From NCBI GenBank assembly GCA_027946365.1, contig JAPEUQ010000008.1, positions 2,046,001 to 2,110,000 of the forward strand: a stretch of DNA of 64,000 bases, in the 5' to 3' direction. Below the pieces are notes generated by a model. The model saw only the letters and a program-made list of their open reading frames with translations. It had not been told where the DNA came from and did not search any database. Position 1 is the stretch's first letter. Each line of letters begins with the position of its first letter. Positions 12,558-27,000 of this stretch are shown in pieces. Origin of the DNA: Kalmusia sp. IMI 367209 (taxonomy: Eukaryota > Ascomycota > Dothideomycetes > Pleosporales > Didymosphaeriaceae). The position numbers and the translations under genes are program-made.

Positions 12558-14249
12558 AGAATATAGTATAATAATACTATATATTAGTATCTACCTCCTT
12601 TTTCTAATTTATTATGAGAAGCCACTATTATTATAATAATAATAGATATAATTTACTTAACTTACTTAATTTATTACTAGCTAACGTATTTATATAAAAG
12701 ATATATATACGCCTATCTATTATCTCTATATTAAATTTAATCTAATAGAGCTAATAAATATTTCTCTATACTCTATAATCTATATAAGTATTAACTATAA
12801 TACTAACCCTACTACACTTACCACTAAAGCTAAATAAAATATTCTAAAATTTTAAAATTATATTAAAATATATACTATCCTTATTAGTAAATTAGACTTA
12901 GGAGTATATTAGTTAATCTAGAAGGTCCTTATAGAAGTTAGATAATTATTAAAAATATACTATTACTCTATAAGGTAATTCTAGTATACCACTTAGATTA
13001 ACTCTAAGTAAGAGATCTATTAGGACGTAATTTATTTCTATCTTAATAGCGATTAATATCTATTAGTAATAGAATTCTAGATAAATAACTATTAAAGTCT
13101 AACTTAGGTAGCTAGTTCTAAGTAATTAATAATTAGTTCTTAGGTAAGAGTATAATTAGAAGAAGATAAAAAGCTAGAGAATCTAAAAGATAAATTACTA
13201 ACTTATTCTAAGGTTATAACTTAGATTAAATATAAGAGTCTATAGAAAATTCTTATATTTATATATATATATATTAATTAGTTGCTCTATCACCTAAGTA
13301 GCTAAGTAGGTCATATAACTAGCTTAGTTACTTAGTCTAAGGAGTAGTTAAGTAGATTATATATCTAACTAGACTTAGATAAGTATATATTAGTATAGTA
13401 GCTTATCTTTTATTTATTTATATTTATAGATTTCTAGATTCTAATATTACCTCCCTCCTCTAGCTTAATATTCCTATAAGCTATACCTCTCTAGCCTATA
13501 TTAGTATCTAATATTATTAAGAATTAGTTTCTATTATTAAAGCTTACGAATTAGTTATAGTTAAGAAATATTTAAATTATATTATAGGCGTAAGATTATA
13601 TAAGGTATATATTTATTTTAAAAGTATAGCCAATGTTTATAGTAAGATATATAATATAATATAGTAGTAATATAAAATAAATTTTTATATTTACTAGCTA
13701 AGAAGAAGAAGTTAGATACTTAAATCATTAAAGTATATAAAGAGTAAGATACTATCTTTAAAATATTATAGTTAGCTTATATAAAGGAAGATAAATTATC
13801 TAAATAATAAATTCTAAATAAAAATATACTTTTAAAGTTATAGTAGTTAAAAGTTTATTTTTAGAAGAGTTAGATAGAGATCTACTAGAGCCTAAGTAGT
13901 CTTCTAGTCTAGTATCTTTAACTCCTACTATTTATAGTTAGTTTAAAAGGATCTTCCTTCTAGCTTTTAGAATATTACTTCTATAGTTTCTAGTAGTTAG
14001 GTTTATTTTAGTATTATAAAAATAGTAATTAAATATTACTTAGTATTACTTAGTATTACTATATAATATTAGTAAGATTTACTATATTACTATTACTATA
14101 TTACTATTTTATATATTACTATTTACTATTACTATTTACTATTAAGAAAAATAGTAATATTACTATCTTACTATCTTACTATCTCTAGTAATTAAGACTA
14201 AGAATTTTAAAATAATTAAGATTTTCTTTATAATTTTTATATATGTATT
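12558..14249. other. Unassigned RIP-mutated DNA
   Basis: This is 1.7 kb of AT-rich sequence with no recognised domain. Positions 14030-14190 are TAGTAATT/TATTACT repeats similar to the outer hAT terminal repeat at 18.7 kb, possibly another decayed hAT end. The rest has short partly open stretches on the plus strand but nothing I can name. Confidence 0.4.
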
Positions 14250-14320
14250 ACTTATCATTAAAAGATGGTACGTAGTTTAAAGAATAGTAAATTTAAAAAA
14301 ATAGTAATGATTCCTTTATA
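14250..14320 (+). repeat. X6: short X terminal fragment
   Basis: ATCATTAAAAGATGGTACGT and the following ~45 bp resemble the X5 and X2 ends (CATCGAAAGATTGTACGTAG). It is diverged, and the boundaries are approximate. Confidence 0.5.
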
Positions 14321-14435
14321 ATTTTTATAGTATAGTATTATCTTTATCTACTATAAAGTTTATAACTTATAATTATTTAAGTCTAGCTTTAAATAATTAA
14401 AAAAGCTTTATAAAAGTTTATTTATTATTTTTATC

Positions 14436-14564
14436 TATTATATATATTTTAATCATCGAAAGATTATACGTAGTATAAAGGATAGTAAACTAAAAAAGAT
14501 AGTAGTAATTCCTTCTACTTTTCTAACTTAAAAGGCATTTTAAAAGGTATTAATAGTAAAGATA
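14436..14564 (+). repeat. X5: terminal fragment of X repeat
   Basis: It starts with a TATATATATTTT tail, then AATCATCGAAAGATTATACG, matching the X2 start and the complement of the X1 end for about 115 bp. It is cut at 14564 by the outer end of the copia LTR. Confidence 0.78.
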
Positions 14565-14568
14565 TATA

Positions 14569-16388
14569 ACGTGTTTTATAAATAAGTCGTTAACCTAAGC
14601 GAGTCGCTAACGCTAAACTAGTATACTACCTACGCGTAATAATCGCGTAATGTCTTAACCATAATAAACCTAAAAGACTTATACTAAAGCTAATATATAG
14701 CTTACTATCTTTAATATTAAAGCGCAACGTGTTTAAAGTAAAAATTAAGCTATAAATATATATAATATACCTTAAAGAACTCTTATTAACTAATGTACTA
14801 GGAAGCGCATATAATATAACTATAAAGCGAACTTAAAGTGCCTAATAAAATTAAAAGAGGAGGCTATAGTCTAAAGGGTAATTAAGCTATCTAAATAAGA
14901 TCTTACACCTCTAAGGTCCTATATATAAGAAATAGTAGATAGACTCCTTAGATTATAAAGTAGTAACCCTATTAGTAAGAACTAGATTAATAACTTTATT
15001 AAGTGGACTCCTAAGCTCTAGAAGTACTAAAGCTATCTATATAACTATTAATAAACTACCTATAAGAATTTTATAACTATCTAGTATTAGTTCGACTTAA
15101 TATAGGAGATAAAATAAAATAGGGGATTATAGATAATAATATCTATAACTTTAATAAGACTAGGTTTATAATAGATAAGATTTTATTATAGATAGTTATT
15201 ACTGGTTTAGAAATAGCTAAAGAAAGAAGATAATTTAACTAGGTAACTATAAGTAGATTACTATTATCTAATGTTAGAATTATAGATTATTTATTTCTAT
15301 TCTTTATTATCTTTAGGTAGCGTACTTATTAATATATAGTTTAAAGACCTACTACATGATTAGATCCTTAAAGTAAGCCCTAATAGCTAGATAAATAACT
15401 AGCTTACTCTTATCTAGTTAGAGTACTTTAATAAGTATATAAAGATAATATATAGATATATACTAACTACTTATAATTATATAAGTATAAGAGTTATAGT
15501 TTACTTAAATTTAGGATCTTTATAAGGAGAAGAATATTATTCTTTACTATATATCTCTATATTTATTATATCTACTATAGCCTCTTTATTAGTTGCTTCG
15601 TGCCGTTCGTTATAACTATCTTAGCCTTAATATATAACTATATATATTTTATTAGTAAGAAACCTTTTTTAAGTATTTAAGCTAGCTTTTAAATAATCTT
15701 TAATAATAGAGAATATTAAGATAGGCTTTAGAGATGCTGGACTAGTCCTATATAACCTAGAAACTATTCTATTAAAGCTTAATATAAGGTTATAGACTCT
15801 AGTATTATTATTACTAATATAGGGTATATAGGAGGCATAGACACTATGTAAATATATAAAATTAAAGCGTAGTGTATATTTATTTAATAGAAGATCTAAA
15901 ATTATTTTAGATCCTCTATAAATTTATTAGATAAAAAGATTAGATAGTTAAGTAAAGACGCGTAGTAGATTATATATAATATAGTATTATTATAGAAGGA
16001 TAGACTTATATAAAGCGTAATTAATAAGTTTATAAAGTATTAATTAAGAAAATATAAATATATTTAAATAGAGGAGACCCTAATAGTTAAGGAAGTATAG
16101 AACTTAATTACTAAGAGGGTAGATAGGGAGCGTGATGCTAGAAGAAGGGCCTATATATAAGGTATATAATATAAGATACTATAGATGTTATAGTAAGAAA
16201 GGATATAACTCCCGTATCTATAAGGTAGAAATAGATAATACTAAGGATAGCGACGAGTCTAAAGAATAGATTAACTTACTAGAATTTTTAATATATATAT
16301 TATACGTTACGCGATGTTATTACGTAGGTAGTATACTAGTTTAGTATTAATGACTTACTTAGGTTAACAACTTATTTATAAAATACGT
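14569..16388 (+). mobile_element. P2: complete pogo/Fot1 transposon inside copia 3' LTR
   Basis: 1820 bp flanked by TA (14567-14568, 16389-16390) with ~85-bp inverted repeats (ACGTGTTTTATAAATAAG at the left, complement at the right). The copia LTR reads continuously across the TA, which shows a clean insertion two bases from the LTR's outer end. Confidence 0.9.
14770..16265 (+). pseudogene. Fot1/pogo transposase, inactivated
   Basis: The plus strand holds a decayed DDE-superfamily transposase of the Fot1 kind. A CENP-B-type helix-turn-helix region reads INNFIKWTPKL near 14980. The first catalytic aspartate box reads IYNFNKTGFIID near 15150-15185, where the family has IYNFDETGF. The second block, family consensus YRLLILDGH, lies near 15470-15500. 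The HSSHLLQPLD-type block lies near 15545-15600. A C-terminal zinc-knuckle-like motif with GYNSRIYKV (family GHNSRTC) lies near 16185-16230. Many stops correspond to former CAG/CAA or TGG codons. The protein would have cut and pasted the element at TA sites. Confidence 0.8.
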
Positions 16389-16390
16389 TA

Positions 16391-16589
16391 GAATTAATAT
16401 TAGATTACTATTTTTTAGTAAGTAAATTGATCAGATTACTACATAAGAAATATAAGTTAGATAGGTAGAATTTATAGATTATAAGATCTTCTATTTATAA
16501 AACTCTAAGTATTTAGTATTTAGATTATTAAAATCCTTTAAATCGTGATCGTTCCGTTGCTTAAAGCTTAACCTAGAGCCTTATATCTA
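16391..16589 (-). repeat. 3' LTR of copia C1 (main part)
   Basis: 199 bp matching the complement of 58376-58577, with AAGCAACGG and TTAGAGTTTTATAA-type blocks. The last few bases of the LTR (14565-14568) are on the far side of P2. Confidence 0.85.
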
Positions 16590-18320
16590 TAATATACCCC
16601 TAGATAAGCTTCGTTAGTAGTAAGTCTATAAGGAGCCTATAATAGTAAGTCTATAATCTAGTAGTAGTGGTAAGCCTATAAGTATATAAAGTTCTATTAT
16701 AATAATTATAATTAGTTATACGTAAACTCCTTATTAGTTACCTCTAATAATTATATATTTTTTTAAATACTTTTAACTGCCTCGTACGTGATCGCGTAAA
16801 TAGATAACTAGGATAATAAACTTATTATAATCTTATACTCTTACTTTCTCTATTCTTTTTAACCTCTCTTTTAATTATTACGCTAGATTTTTTTATTTTT
16901 ATATTTTTTTAGTTTTATTTTATTTTCGCTCACGCTCTTTAAGATCTTAATTATGGTATATAACTATCTCTAGACTCCTTATTTTACTAATCTTTTATCT
17001 AGGTAATTCTATAGAAAACGCGTAATTATCTTTATAAGTCTATAATAATTCTATCCTTATTACACTTATCGTCTAGTTCTAAGGAAGGTCCTTATAGTTT
17101 TTAAGATCCTTAAGTTAGTCTAATCCTTATACCTTATTATATTATTAAAAAGGGAGCTTTAAATTAGAAAAATGGTAAAGGTACTCCTTTATTAATTAAG
17201 AATAAGAGTAATTCTATATAAAGAAAGATACTAAAAAGTATATTTATAATACTCCTTATAAAGAGTCTTATTAGGGATATATATAAAGTATAATCTCTAG
17301 TTAATCTAATAATATCTATTTTAATCTTATTAATAGCTCTACTTATTATTATAGTTACTCTTTAGGTTATAATTATATTAAAGTATAAGTTTCCCTTTTA
17401 AGATTATATAGTTTCTTCCGCTAATTATCTAGTAGCCCTAAGGATCTTAAGCCTTATATAGCTAAATATCTTTAAGCTTATTAAAAGGGTTAAATTATAA
17501 ATTATTTAGATCTCCGATTTCGTTTATCAGGCTAATAGATCTTAGAATAAAGATATTAAAGAACTACGTAATTCTATAAAAATTATTTTAACTATATTTA
17601 TTATAGTCTTTCATATAAGGTTCCCTAGCTTTTATCTAGTAATACTAAAAACTTTAGTTAGATTAAGATCTCTTTTACTTCTAAGGGCTTATTATAGTTA
17701 AAGATTTCTCCTTATATTAAGATTTTTCTAAGTCCTAAGCTATACCGCGATTTAAATCCACTTATAATAAGACTAGGGATATAATTATAATTAATAATAG
17801 AGATAAGTTAAGTAAAGAAGATAATTATAAGATTACTCTAGTTTTAGTTATTAAGAAGAGTTATAAGCATAATCTACTTCTAATACTAATAAGGCTTATT
17901 CTACTATTAAGAAAACTTATAAGAATATTTTTAAGGTTAATTTAAACCTTCTAGAGGAGCTCTTTAGTAATTAAACTATAAAACCTAAGATTACTAAAGA
18001 ATAGCTAGAGGCTATCTATATAGCAGCTTTTAGAACTAAAAAATAAATAGGGAATATTTCTATCTCTACTCTAATTACTATTAAGACTTTTACTAATAGT
18101 TATCTCTAACGCGATCTTAGTAACGTTTAAGAAACCTAAGTTTAGAATTCCCTATTATTAAGTAGTCTATTAAATCTAATAATTAATTTTATACTCTAAT
18201 AATAAGTTCCTATTTAGGATCCTCCTATTATTCTAGTTAAAGCTTACTCTTTAATAAACCTTCTTATATAAGTGGTTTTATTACTTCTAACTATACTCTA
18301 AGCTGGGGTATTCCCTTTTC
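16590..18320 (-). other. Copia C1 segment between end of pol and 3' LTR, unassigned
   Basis: About 1.7 kb lies between the end of RNase H and the 3' LTR, much longer than usual for copia elements. Both strands show partly open stretches: minus-strand GPSLELDDKCNKDRIIIDL-like sequence near 17070-17010, and plus-strand RNSIKIILTIFIIVFHIRF-like sequence near 17560-17630. Neither can be assigned. The corresponding part of C3 lies beyond the window end. Confidence 0.45.
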
Positions 18321-18675
18321 CTATAAAGTACTTAGGTGATCTATAGTAGTCTTATAGGTATATAGAAGTATACTAAGGTCTATATACTATTTAATAAGTT
18401 TTAAATCTTTTTAAATAATTAAATAGAGCTTTCGCTCTTTTTTAACTTTAGTTAATAGACTTTTCTATACTCTTATAGTATTATGTTGCCCTTAAGCTAT
18501 ATTAATAGATAATATCCTATAGAGGAGCTTAGCTTCTCCTATAATAATTTAATTACGGTTTCTCTATTAATCTTTCTACTATATAGTAATTGAATCTTAT
18601 AGATTTAGAAGTTTTATAAAATATATAAACTACTATTTTATTAATAGTTTAGTAAGTCTATCTACTAGTATATTA
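18321..18675 (-). pseudogene. Copia C1 RNase H C-terminal end
   Basis: Complement of 63640-64000 of C3. It holds the last part of RNase H and the sequence after pol. It ends exactly at the hAT1 target duplication (18676-18683) and resumes at 35214. Confidence 0.75.
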
Positions 18676-18683
18676 CTTATAGG

Positions 18684-19923
18684 CAGTGTTGTAAATTTTT
18701 AGTAATTAGTATTATTTAGTATTACTTAGTATTACTAAATAGTATTAGTAAGTAATTACTCAGTTACTAATATATTTAGTAATTCCTCAGTTACTAATTA
18801 CTAATTACTAATTACTAACAAGAAAATTTAGTAATACTAAGTAATTACTCAGTTACTAATTAGTAACTGAGATTAAAAATAGTGGAAATATATAAGAGAA
18901 ATATAGATATAGCGTTTATAATATATTATATTATACTATAGTTATAAGATAAATAGTTATTTAGACTATTTAAGCTATTAAAGTCGTGTTTTTTAATTTT
19001 AAGATTATAAAATTAGTAGTAACTACTATAAATACTATTATAATTTAACGTAGAACTATACTTTACTATAATTATATATAAATTATATATAAAACTATAC
19101 TAATAACTTATTAATAAATAAAAATAATTTGAATAATTATATAAAATGATAATATTCTACTTAGAAGATAAATATCTTAGCTATCTATAGATAGATAGTA
19201 ATACTAAAGATTTAAAATTACTAGTTATAAAGTCTAATTTAAATATTATAATTAAAATAACTATTATAATGAGATAAATAGTTTAAACTCATTTTAGAAT
19301 AGTAGAAATTATTTAAAACAGTTAGTTAAATATCTAGAAAATAATTTATTAAAAACGCTATTTTCTATTACTAGCTATGAACGTATAAAAAGTCTATTTA
19401 GTAGTTCTAATAGAAAATACTAGTTATAGTAATAATTTATAATATTATAACTATAATAATTAATAAAAGCTATAGAGTTCTATATAACTATTATAATTTA
19501 ATTAAAATTACTAAAATGACTTAATTGAATAATAAGAAAATAATTTATTTAAAAATACCAATCTTAACAACGAGTCATAAGCGTAGTTAATAACTATAAA
19601 AAGGAAAACACTAGCTATAAAATCTAATATAAATAGTATAACTAAGCTATTTTATATTACTATCGTAGGACTTTAGCGCGGTTCTAATATTGCTGAAATT
19701 TTCTAGATTATATAATCTAAAGGGTAGAAAATAATTTTTAAAAAAAAAAAATTTAACTATCTCTATAAGTAGCTTAGTAGTTGACTTTTTAAAAATAGAT
19801 TAACTAGACTATTTTAAGTTATAAAAGATTATAGAATCTAAATACTTTATATTTATATATAATAAAAATAGAATATAGAATTTTATATATAACGAAACCC
19901 ATATAAGATTAAATAAAAAAAAG
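18684..19923 (+). repeat. hAT1 left terminal inverted repeat (~1.24 kb)
   Basis: The complement of this segment aligns over its full length with 30893-31547 joined to 34629-35205. Shared blocks include TCAACTACTAAGCTACTTAT, TTAGTTATACTATTTATATT and the outer CAGTGTTG end. The outer 200 bp are built of short inverted AGTAATTACT/CAGTTACTAAT motifs. Confidence 0.82.
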
Positions 19924-21103
19924 TTTTCTATATAATTACTATTTATACTTTATCTTTTTTACTATTTTATCTTTTCTCTATTTTCTAATTATACTTTCTA
20001 ATTATATAAACTATAATTACTACTATTAGTACTATTATAACTAGTAATACTAGTAGTTGATTTATCTTCTAATTCATCTTCTTCTAAATCTATTATAGTA
20101 TTATTACTAGTAGTAGCTACTTGTTTTCCTTTATTTCTTCTAGATCTTTTATTTTTTTAAATAATAGTTTATTATTATTAATTTCTTCTTCTTTATCTTC
20201 TACTATATTTCTATCTTTTAATATAATAAGTTTTTTAATAGTACTAGGTAATAGTCTATTTTTTTTTTAGTAACTATATCACCTACTTTAGAAAAAGTAG
20301 ATTCACTAGTATTAGAAGTAGATAAAATAGCTAAATAGTCTTTAGCTATTCTATATATAATAGGAAATCTAGTTTTATTAGAATTATAATAGTCTTCTAT
20401 ATTAATATCTTTAGGAACTCTAGTTTCAGTTAAATAAAGCTCTAGCTCATTTTCTATTATTAAATTATTAATATTATTACTAGTAATATATAATTCATCA
20501 TTACTACTATTATTATTTAAATCTAAATCTAAATCTAAATTTATTAAATTATTATTATTATTATTATTATTATTATCTATAATACTAGAATTATAAAATT
20601 CTTTATATTCATTATAGATTTCTATAAAATAATCTTTTATATCGTCAATAATTATAGGGCTATAGTCTAATTTATTAAATATATCTAATTTAAATTGAGG
20701 ATTAAGAATAGTAATAAGATATAAATCTTTTAATTTTTCTATATTATTATCTAAAATAGAATAATATTCTAATAATTTCTTTTTAGCTTCTATTAATCCA
20801 GCATTTATAAAAGGATTATTATAGTTTCTTTTACTAAATAGATCTAAATTATTATATAATTTAGTAATATATATAATAGTAAAATAGTTATTAGAATAAT
20901 TTATAGTTTAAAGTTTTATAGTAGGCTTTCTAAAAATTTCTAAAATAGACTTTATTTCCTCTAAATAAATCCAATCTTTTCTAGTATTTTAGTTTCTAAA
21001 TTTATACTTTTTTTTCTTATAGAATCTAGACTATTTACTTTATTAATAACTAGTTTAATTTCATCTTTAAAATATAAAAATCTATCTATCATATTATATA
21101 TAC

Positions 21104-21538
21104 TATTATTACTACGCCGTAATAGAATTACGACAATAATAGTATTAGTAGTAATAATTAATAGGATTAGAAAGACTGATATTATAATTACGGAAGTAAT
21201 ACTGAGTATAATATAAATATATAATATAATTATATAACAACTCTATAAACTCTATCTATAGAGCCTATAGAGCTAACTCTATAGGCTCTACCCATAGAGC
21301 CTACAGAGCCAACCCTAGATAGTAGTATATAGAGATAACAGATAATTACTAGTAATCCTTATCATTAATCTATTAAGTTCTCTTATAAGTAATTCTTTAC
21401 GGAAGACTACCATTAACCCTATTAGTAATTAATACTTATAGTAGTTAATTAACGTTCACCCCTTATAACTATATAACCCTATACGCCCTTATTTCCTACT
21501 TAACCCTTTTAAGACAGCCTCACGATCATTCCGTTACA
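21104..21538 (+). repeat. 5' LTR of gypsy 21104-28052
   Basis: 435 bp. It includes a CTATAGAGCC-type short repeat cluster (about 21245-21310) and AAGACAGCCTCACG near the end, both shared with the right LTR. Confidence 0.9.
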
Positions 21539-21859
21539 CTTTAATAATTATATCTTAAGGATCTATTATAAGTATGTTAGGTTATATCTTTATTAATAAT
21601 GGTACCTACTACTCTATTAGAATTACTTAAGGTGACACCTATAAATAATACGGAGTATACTTAGATAAAAACGCAAATTAATCATCTTAGAGATAAAAGT
21701 AAGAAATAAAAAAGAAGTATATAATAAGATAGTTAAATAGATTAAAGCTCTATTAGTAGCCTAAGAAAAAGAAGAAGAAAGGGAAGAAGGAGGAGAAATA
21801 AAATAATAACTAGATAAGATTAAAATATAACTCTAAAACTGCCCCCTTAAATTAATAAA

Positions 21860-24800
21860 ACTTAAGAAGTTTAACAGAACCTAAAGTAAGCTAAGAGGGT
21901 TCCTTATCTTTATATCTCTATACTTAAATTTAAACCGCGACTTCCTAGAAACTAAAGAAGTAAAGATAGCTTATATAATTACCTACTTTATAGGATGAGC
22001 CATGAATTAGTTTAACGGATTCCTAATAGATTTCCATATAAATATAGAAAGTGGAAGAAAAACGGAGACTAACTTAATATTTTAAAGTTATAAATACTTT
22101 AAATAGAAACTCCATAGGACCTTTAGTAATATAGACGCTAAATAAATAATAAAATAAAGATTATTATAACTATACTAAACTAAGATAATAGTAGCATATA
22201 TATTTATATTTAAATAGTTAGCCACCTTAGTATTAAACTAGGGAGAATAAGCCTTAATAACTAAGTTCTATAAAGGCCTAAGCAGGACATCCATTATAAA
22301 ATAATCTATATAAAAAAACCTATAATATTCCCTATAATAATCTAATAAGCTATCTAGATAGATAATAAATTATACCTCTAGAAGTAGGATAACTAATAGG
22401 AAAATAGTTAGGGGGTGAAAGGAAGGTCTAAATTTAACTCTAATATAGAAGACCTAATAATCCTTAATACTAATAGAGAAGATAGAAAACCTTAAAATAA
22501 TAATAAAATAAATCTAAAGAAGGACTAGTTTAGAAAAAGAAGTATATTTTAGATATGGAAAGAAAGGCCATATAGCTAGAAACTACCCTAATAAAAGAAA
22601 CACCAATAATAAAGATCTAGGAGAAAGAAACTAAAAGGAATCTAAGGACTAATTAGTTAGAAATTAGAATATAAGGTAACCTATTAGGCTAAGTATTTAA
22701 AGGATGACTATAACACCCATAAAAGTATAAAAGAGGTTATAAAATACTAGCTAAAATAGATTAAAAACGCCTTACTATAAATAGAGAAGAATAAGATACC
22801 TAAATTCCTAATAATTAATCTAACTCCAAAGGAATAAATGAGTTAAAGAAAAAAATTAAAGAAAAATAAGTTATACTTATTCCTAATCGCTTAAAAAGGA
22901 AATAATACCCCTATAAAGAATATCTAAATTAGAAGAATAGAATACTTCTAGCCTACTAGACCAGTATAGTAAATAGCTTAACCCTAAGGTTTATAATTAT
23001 TCTAGGAAATGATTAAAAATAAAAATTCTTTAAATAAGTCTTACTAGAATAGAATATCCATAAGGTATATAAAGAATGGAAAATCAAGTACCCTAGAAAT
23101 ATAAAATTTACGGACTTCCAAAGATAGATAGAACGAAATAAAATTCTAGTAGATAAACCCCTTAATAACTTAGAATAATATAGTATAGTTAGAGAAGTTA
23201 AATAGGTTAATAAAGTATATATACCTTAAATTCTAGTAAAATATTAGATTCTAATCTAGGAATATAACGCAGTAATAAAGGAAGAATCTAATAAGAAAAT
23301 AACCCCTAAGTAAATATAAAATATCCCACGTATTATAAAATCTTATAGGTCTTATATATTAATAATAAATATTCATTACACTTAGTACTAAAAATAAAGT
23401 ATTAAGTATACCTAACTAGAGTCTTTAGAAATCTATACACTAATATTATCACCCGAAAGGAAGTATATAGATAATATTTTAAAAGAAATAAGGAGGATAT
23501 TTTATCCTTATACTAGATCCTTACTATTAATAGAATGTATTATAGAAAGACTATAGTACGAATACCTAGAAAATAAATATCTAAAATATATAAAAGAAAG
23601 ATCTAAACTAAATACTAGCATAAAGGAAAGAGACCTTAAAGAAATAAAGAAATCTATCTAATACTAGAAGCTAAGTATTATAGATAGCCTATAAGGGTAA
23701 TAATTAATAGTGGAGTTATAAGAAACTTTATCTCTAAAGAATTTATATAGAAATAAGGAATATAGACCTAATTAAAAGAAACCCTAGTATCCTTTTAGGA
23801 ATTAAAGAATTACCATTTCAAGAATAAATAATATAAGAAATAAAGAAAGGATTATTTCTATTCTAAAGATTAGAGATAAGGAATATAACTATAGATGTTA
23901 CTTAGATTAATAATCTCTAGGACGTTATCCTTAGATTATCCTGACTAAAATAAGTTAACCTAATGATTAACTAGTAGAAATAATAAATAGAGTACCCTTA
24001 TTATCTTTTAGTAAATAAGGAGTCTAGAAAAGAAGAAATTCCTAATATTTATTAGAAATATAAGGAAATCTTCTAGGAACTACTAGATTACCTACTAGAA
24101 TATATAGAATGGGACTACGAGATTAATTATATAGAAGGAAAGTAACCCACGTGGAGACCCATCTATAAGATAATAATATAAGAAGACGAAATTATCTAAA
24201 GTATAGTTACTAAATATATAATTTAAGAATATATTTAAGAATTTATCTCTTTAGTAGCCTACGGGGTTACGTTTATAGTAAAAAGGACGACTCTATACTA
24301 TACTTTTATATAGATTACTAAAAACGAATAATATTACTATTAAAGATAAATATCCTCTATCCTTAATATTAGACCTTTAAGATTAACTATGATATGTTAA
24401 GCATTTTACTTAATTAGATATAAAAATATATACCACCAGATTAGGATAAAAGAGAGATATAAATAGAAGATAATTTTCTATACTAAGATAGGACTATATA
24501 AATAAAATATAATACCATTTAGTTTTATAAATATATTAGCCTTCTTCTAGTAGTAAATAAATACTATCTTTAAAGACTATCTAGAAAAATATACTATAGC
24601 CTATCTTAACGACGTCCTAATCTATTCGGAAAAACTAGAAGAACATAAGTAATAGGTAAGTAAGATCCTTAGTAAATAAGGAATACTAAATTCTACCTTA
24701 AACTCTAAAAATGCGAATTTAATATAACTATAACTACCTTCCTAAGATATATAATAGAACTAGGAAGAATTAAAATAGAACTAGTAAAGGTTAAAGATAT

Positions 24801-27000
24801 CCTTAAATAACTAGAATTAAAGAATATTAAGGAAGTATAATCTTTTTTAGGATTCTATAACTTTTATAGAAAGTTTATTCTATATTAGTCTAAAATAACT
24901 AATCCTTTAATAAAATTAATAAAAAGAATACCCTTTTAAATAGACTTAGGAATACGCAACGGCGATAAGTACCCTAAAAAAGAAATTTATAAAGTATCTA
25001 GTATTATAAATCTTTAACCTATACCTATTAATAATCTTAGAAATGAATATATCTAACTTTATAATTAGAGTATATCTACTCTAGAGACCCCAAATAGATA
25101 AAAATACCTAGTAGAATATTACTTATGAAAGATGAAATCACTAGAGTTAAACTACAATATATATAATAAAGAAATACTAGCCATATTTATAGTATTTAAG
25201 GAATAGAGGATATATCTCTAAGGGATAAAGTATTAAATCCTAGTCTACTTAAACTATAAAAATCTTACTAGATTTATAATAACTAAGGTCTTAAACTAAT
25301 AATAAACTAGATAGATAGAATAATTAACTACGTTTAATTTTAAAATTATTTATACTAAGGAATTAAATAACTTAAGGGCCGACGCCTTAAGTAGAAGACT
25401 AGACTTATAGGAAATAATCTAAGTCTTAGCAACCTTATTAATATATAATAATAAGAAAAATATAATCTATAATTATCCTAAACTAGTAGCCTTAATAGAA
25501 CTTTAAACTAGTAAGTAGAAGAAATAGATTCGACGGGAAATAGAATAAGCGACGAAAGACTTAAGCCATCTATTAAAAGAAATTACTACTAAGATAGAAC
25601 TAATAAAAGTCTTTAATTAAACCTATATCTCTAAGAAAGTATAATGAGAGTTTATTAGACAATTCTATAAAGTATTAGCACACGGATACTAGGGAATTAA
25701 AAGAACCCTAGAGTAACTTATATAAAGCTACTACTTTCTAAAAATAAGATAAATAGTTACTAAAGTTCTTTATAATTATACTAATTATTACTAAATAAAC
25801 CTAAATAACACGCACCCTATAAAGAACTCTAACTAGTGGAAACCCCTAAATAACTATAGGAAATAGTAATAATAAATTTTATTATATAATTACTAAAATT
25901 CAAGGACCCTAATAATAGGGTAGAATATAATAGGATTATAGTAATCATTAATAAAATAATAAAGTATAGTTACTTTCTTCTATATTAAGAAACTAGTAAA
26001 GTAGAACAGATAGCCTTTAGATTCCTATTAATAGTAGTAGCCCATTATGGGATACTAGATAAAATTATTATAGACCGAGATATCTAATTTACCTTAAAAC
26101 TATAGATAATAGTAATTAGATTAATTAAAATTAAGTATAGCATATCTATAGCATACTACCCCTAAATAGACGGATAAACTAAACGTATAAATTAAATAGT
26201 AGAATAATACCTAAGGTACTACTTAAACTATTAATAAAATAACTAGATAGGACTACTCCTATAGCCTAGTTAATCTATAACAGCTCATAATATAGCGCTA
26301 TAGGGTTACGCCGTTCTACGCAAATTATGGGTTTATACTAAAAGTATACTAGGTACTAAAAGTAATAGAATTATAGAGCATTAATAGAAAACTAGGCAAA
26401 AAGGATTATATAAATATATAATATATTAAAGAATAATATCACGTTCTTATAACTCTAGATAAAGAAATACTATAATTATAAGTAAAAGGCTACACCCTGC
26501 TAGAAAAAGAGAGAAAGTCTAGCTACTATAAAAAAATATAGCTAGTAAACGACCTTCCGGAAAACTTAATCACCTAAAAATTAGACTATATAAGATAATA
26601 GAATAAATCATACTAGTTATATATTAACTAAAGCTACTAGAATCTATAAAAATTTACTCTATCTTTTATATAGCACTATTAGAAAAAGCACCTCAGGATA
26701 CACAACCAACGGTGTATAAAGCGAATATATATAAATAAAAAAAAATAGGAAGTCTTATATATAACTAACTATTACTACTAAAATAGAAAACTATTATTAG
26801 GTTAGATGGACTAGAATAGACAAAAACGGAAACCCATAAGATAATACCTAGAAACTAAAAGAAAACCTTAACTACTTTAAGAAGCTAGAGGAGTACTAGC
26901 TAAACTAATCTTATAAAGGAAACTAAAAGATAATAGACTAAGATCTAGACTACCTAGTTATAAATTAAGAAGAATAAAGTTACCGCTAGAGGTATAAATA
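21860..27000 (+). pseudogene. Gypsy gag-pol, inactivated
   Basis: Plus-strand motifs appear in order. A Gag region is followed by a CCHC knuckle reading YFRYGKKGHIARNYP (22545-22589). The protease box reads LINSGVIRNFISKEF (about 23695-23740, family DSGA). The RT active site reads AYLNDVLIYSE (24600-24633). The integrase zinc-binding part has a HGYWGIKRTLE-like segment near 25680-25710, and the core reads DKIIIDRDIQFTL-like at about 26060-26100. A weak chromodomain-like stretch (VRW, then NYFKKLEEY) may lie at 26780-26900. Stops are frequent and of RIP type. The gene would have encoded the Ty3-type polyprotein. Confidence 0.82.
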
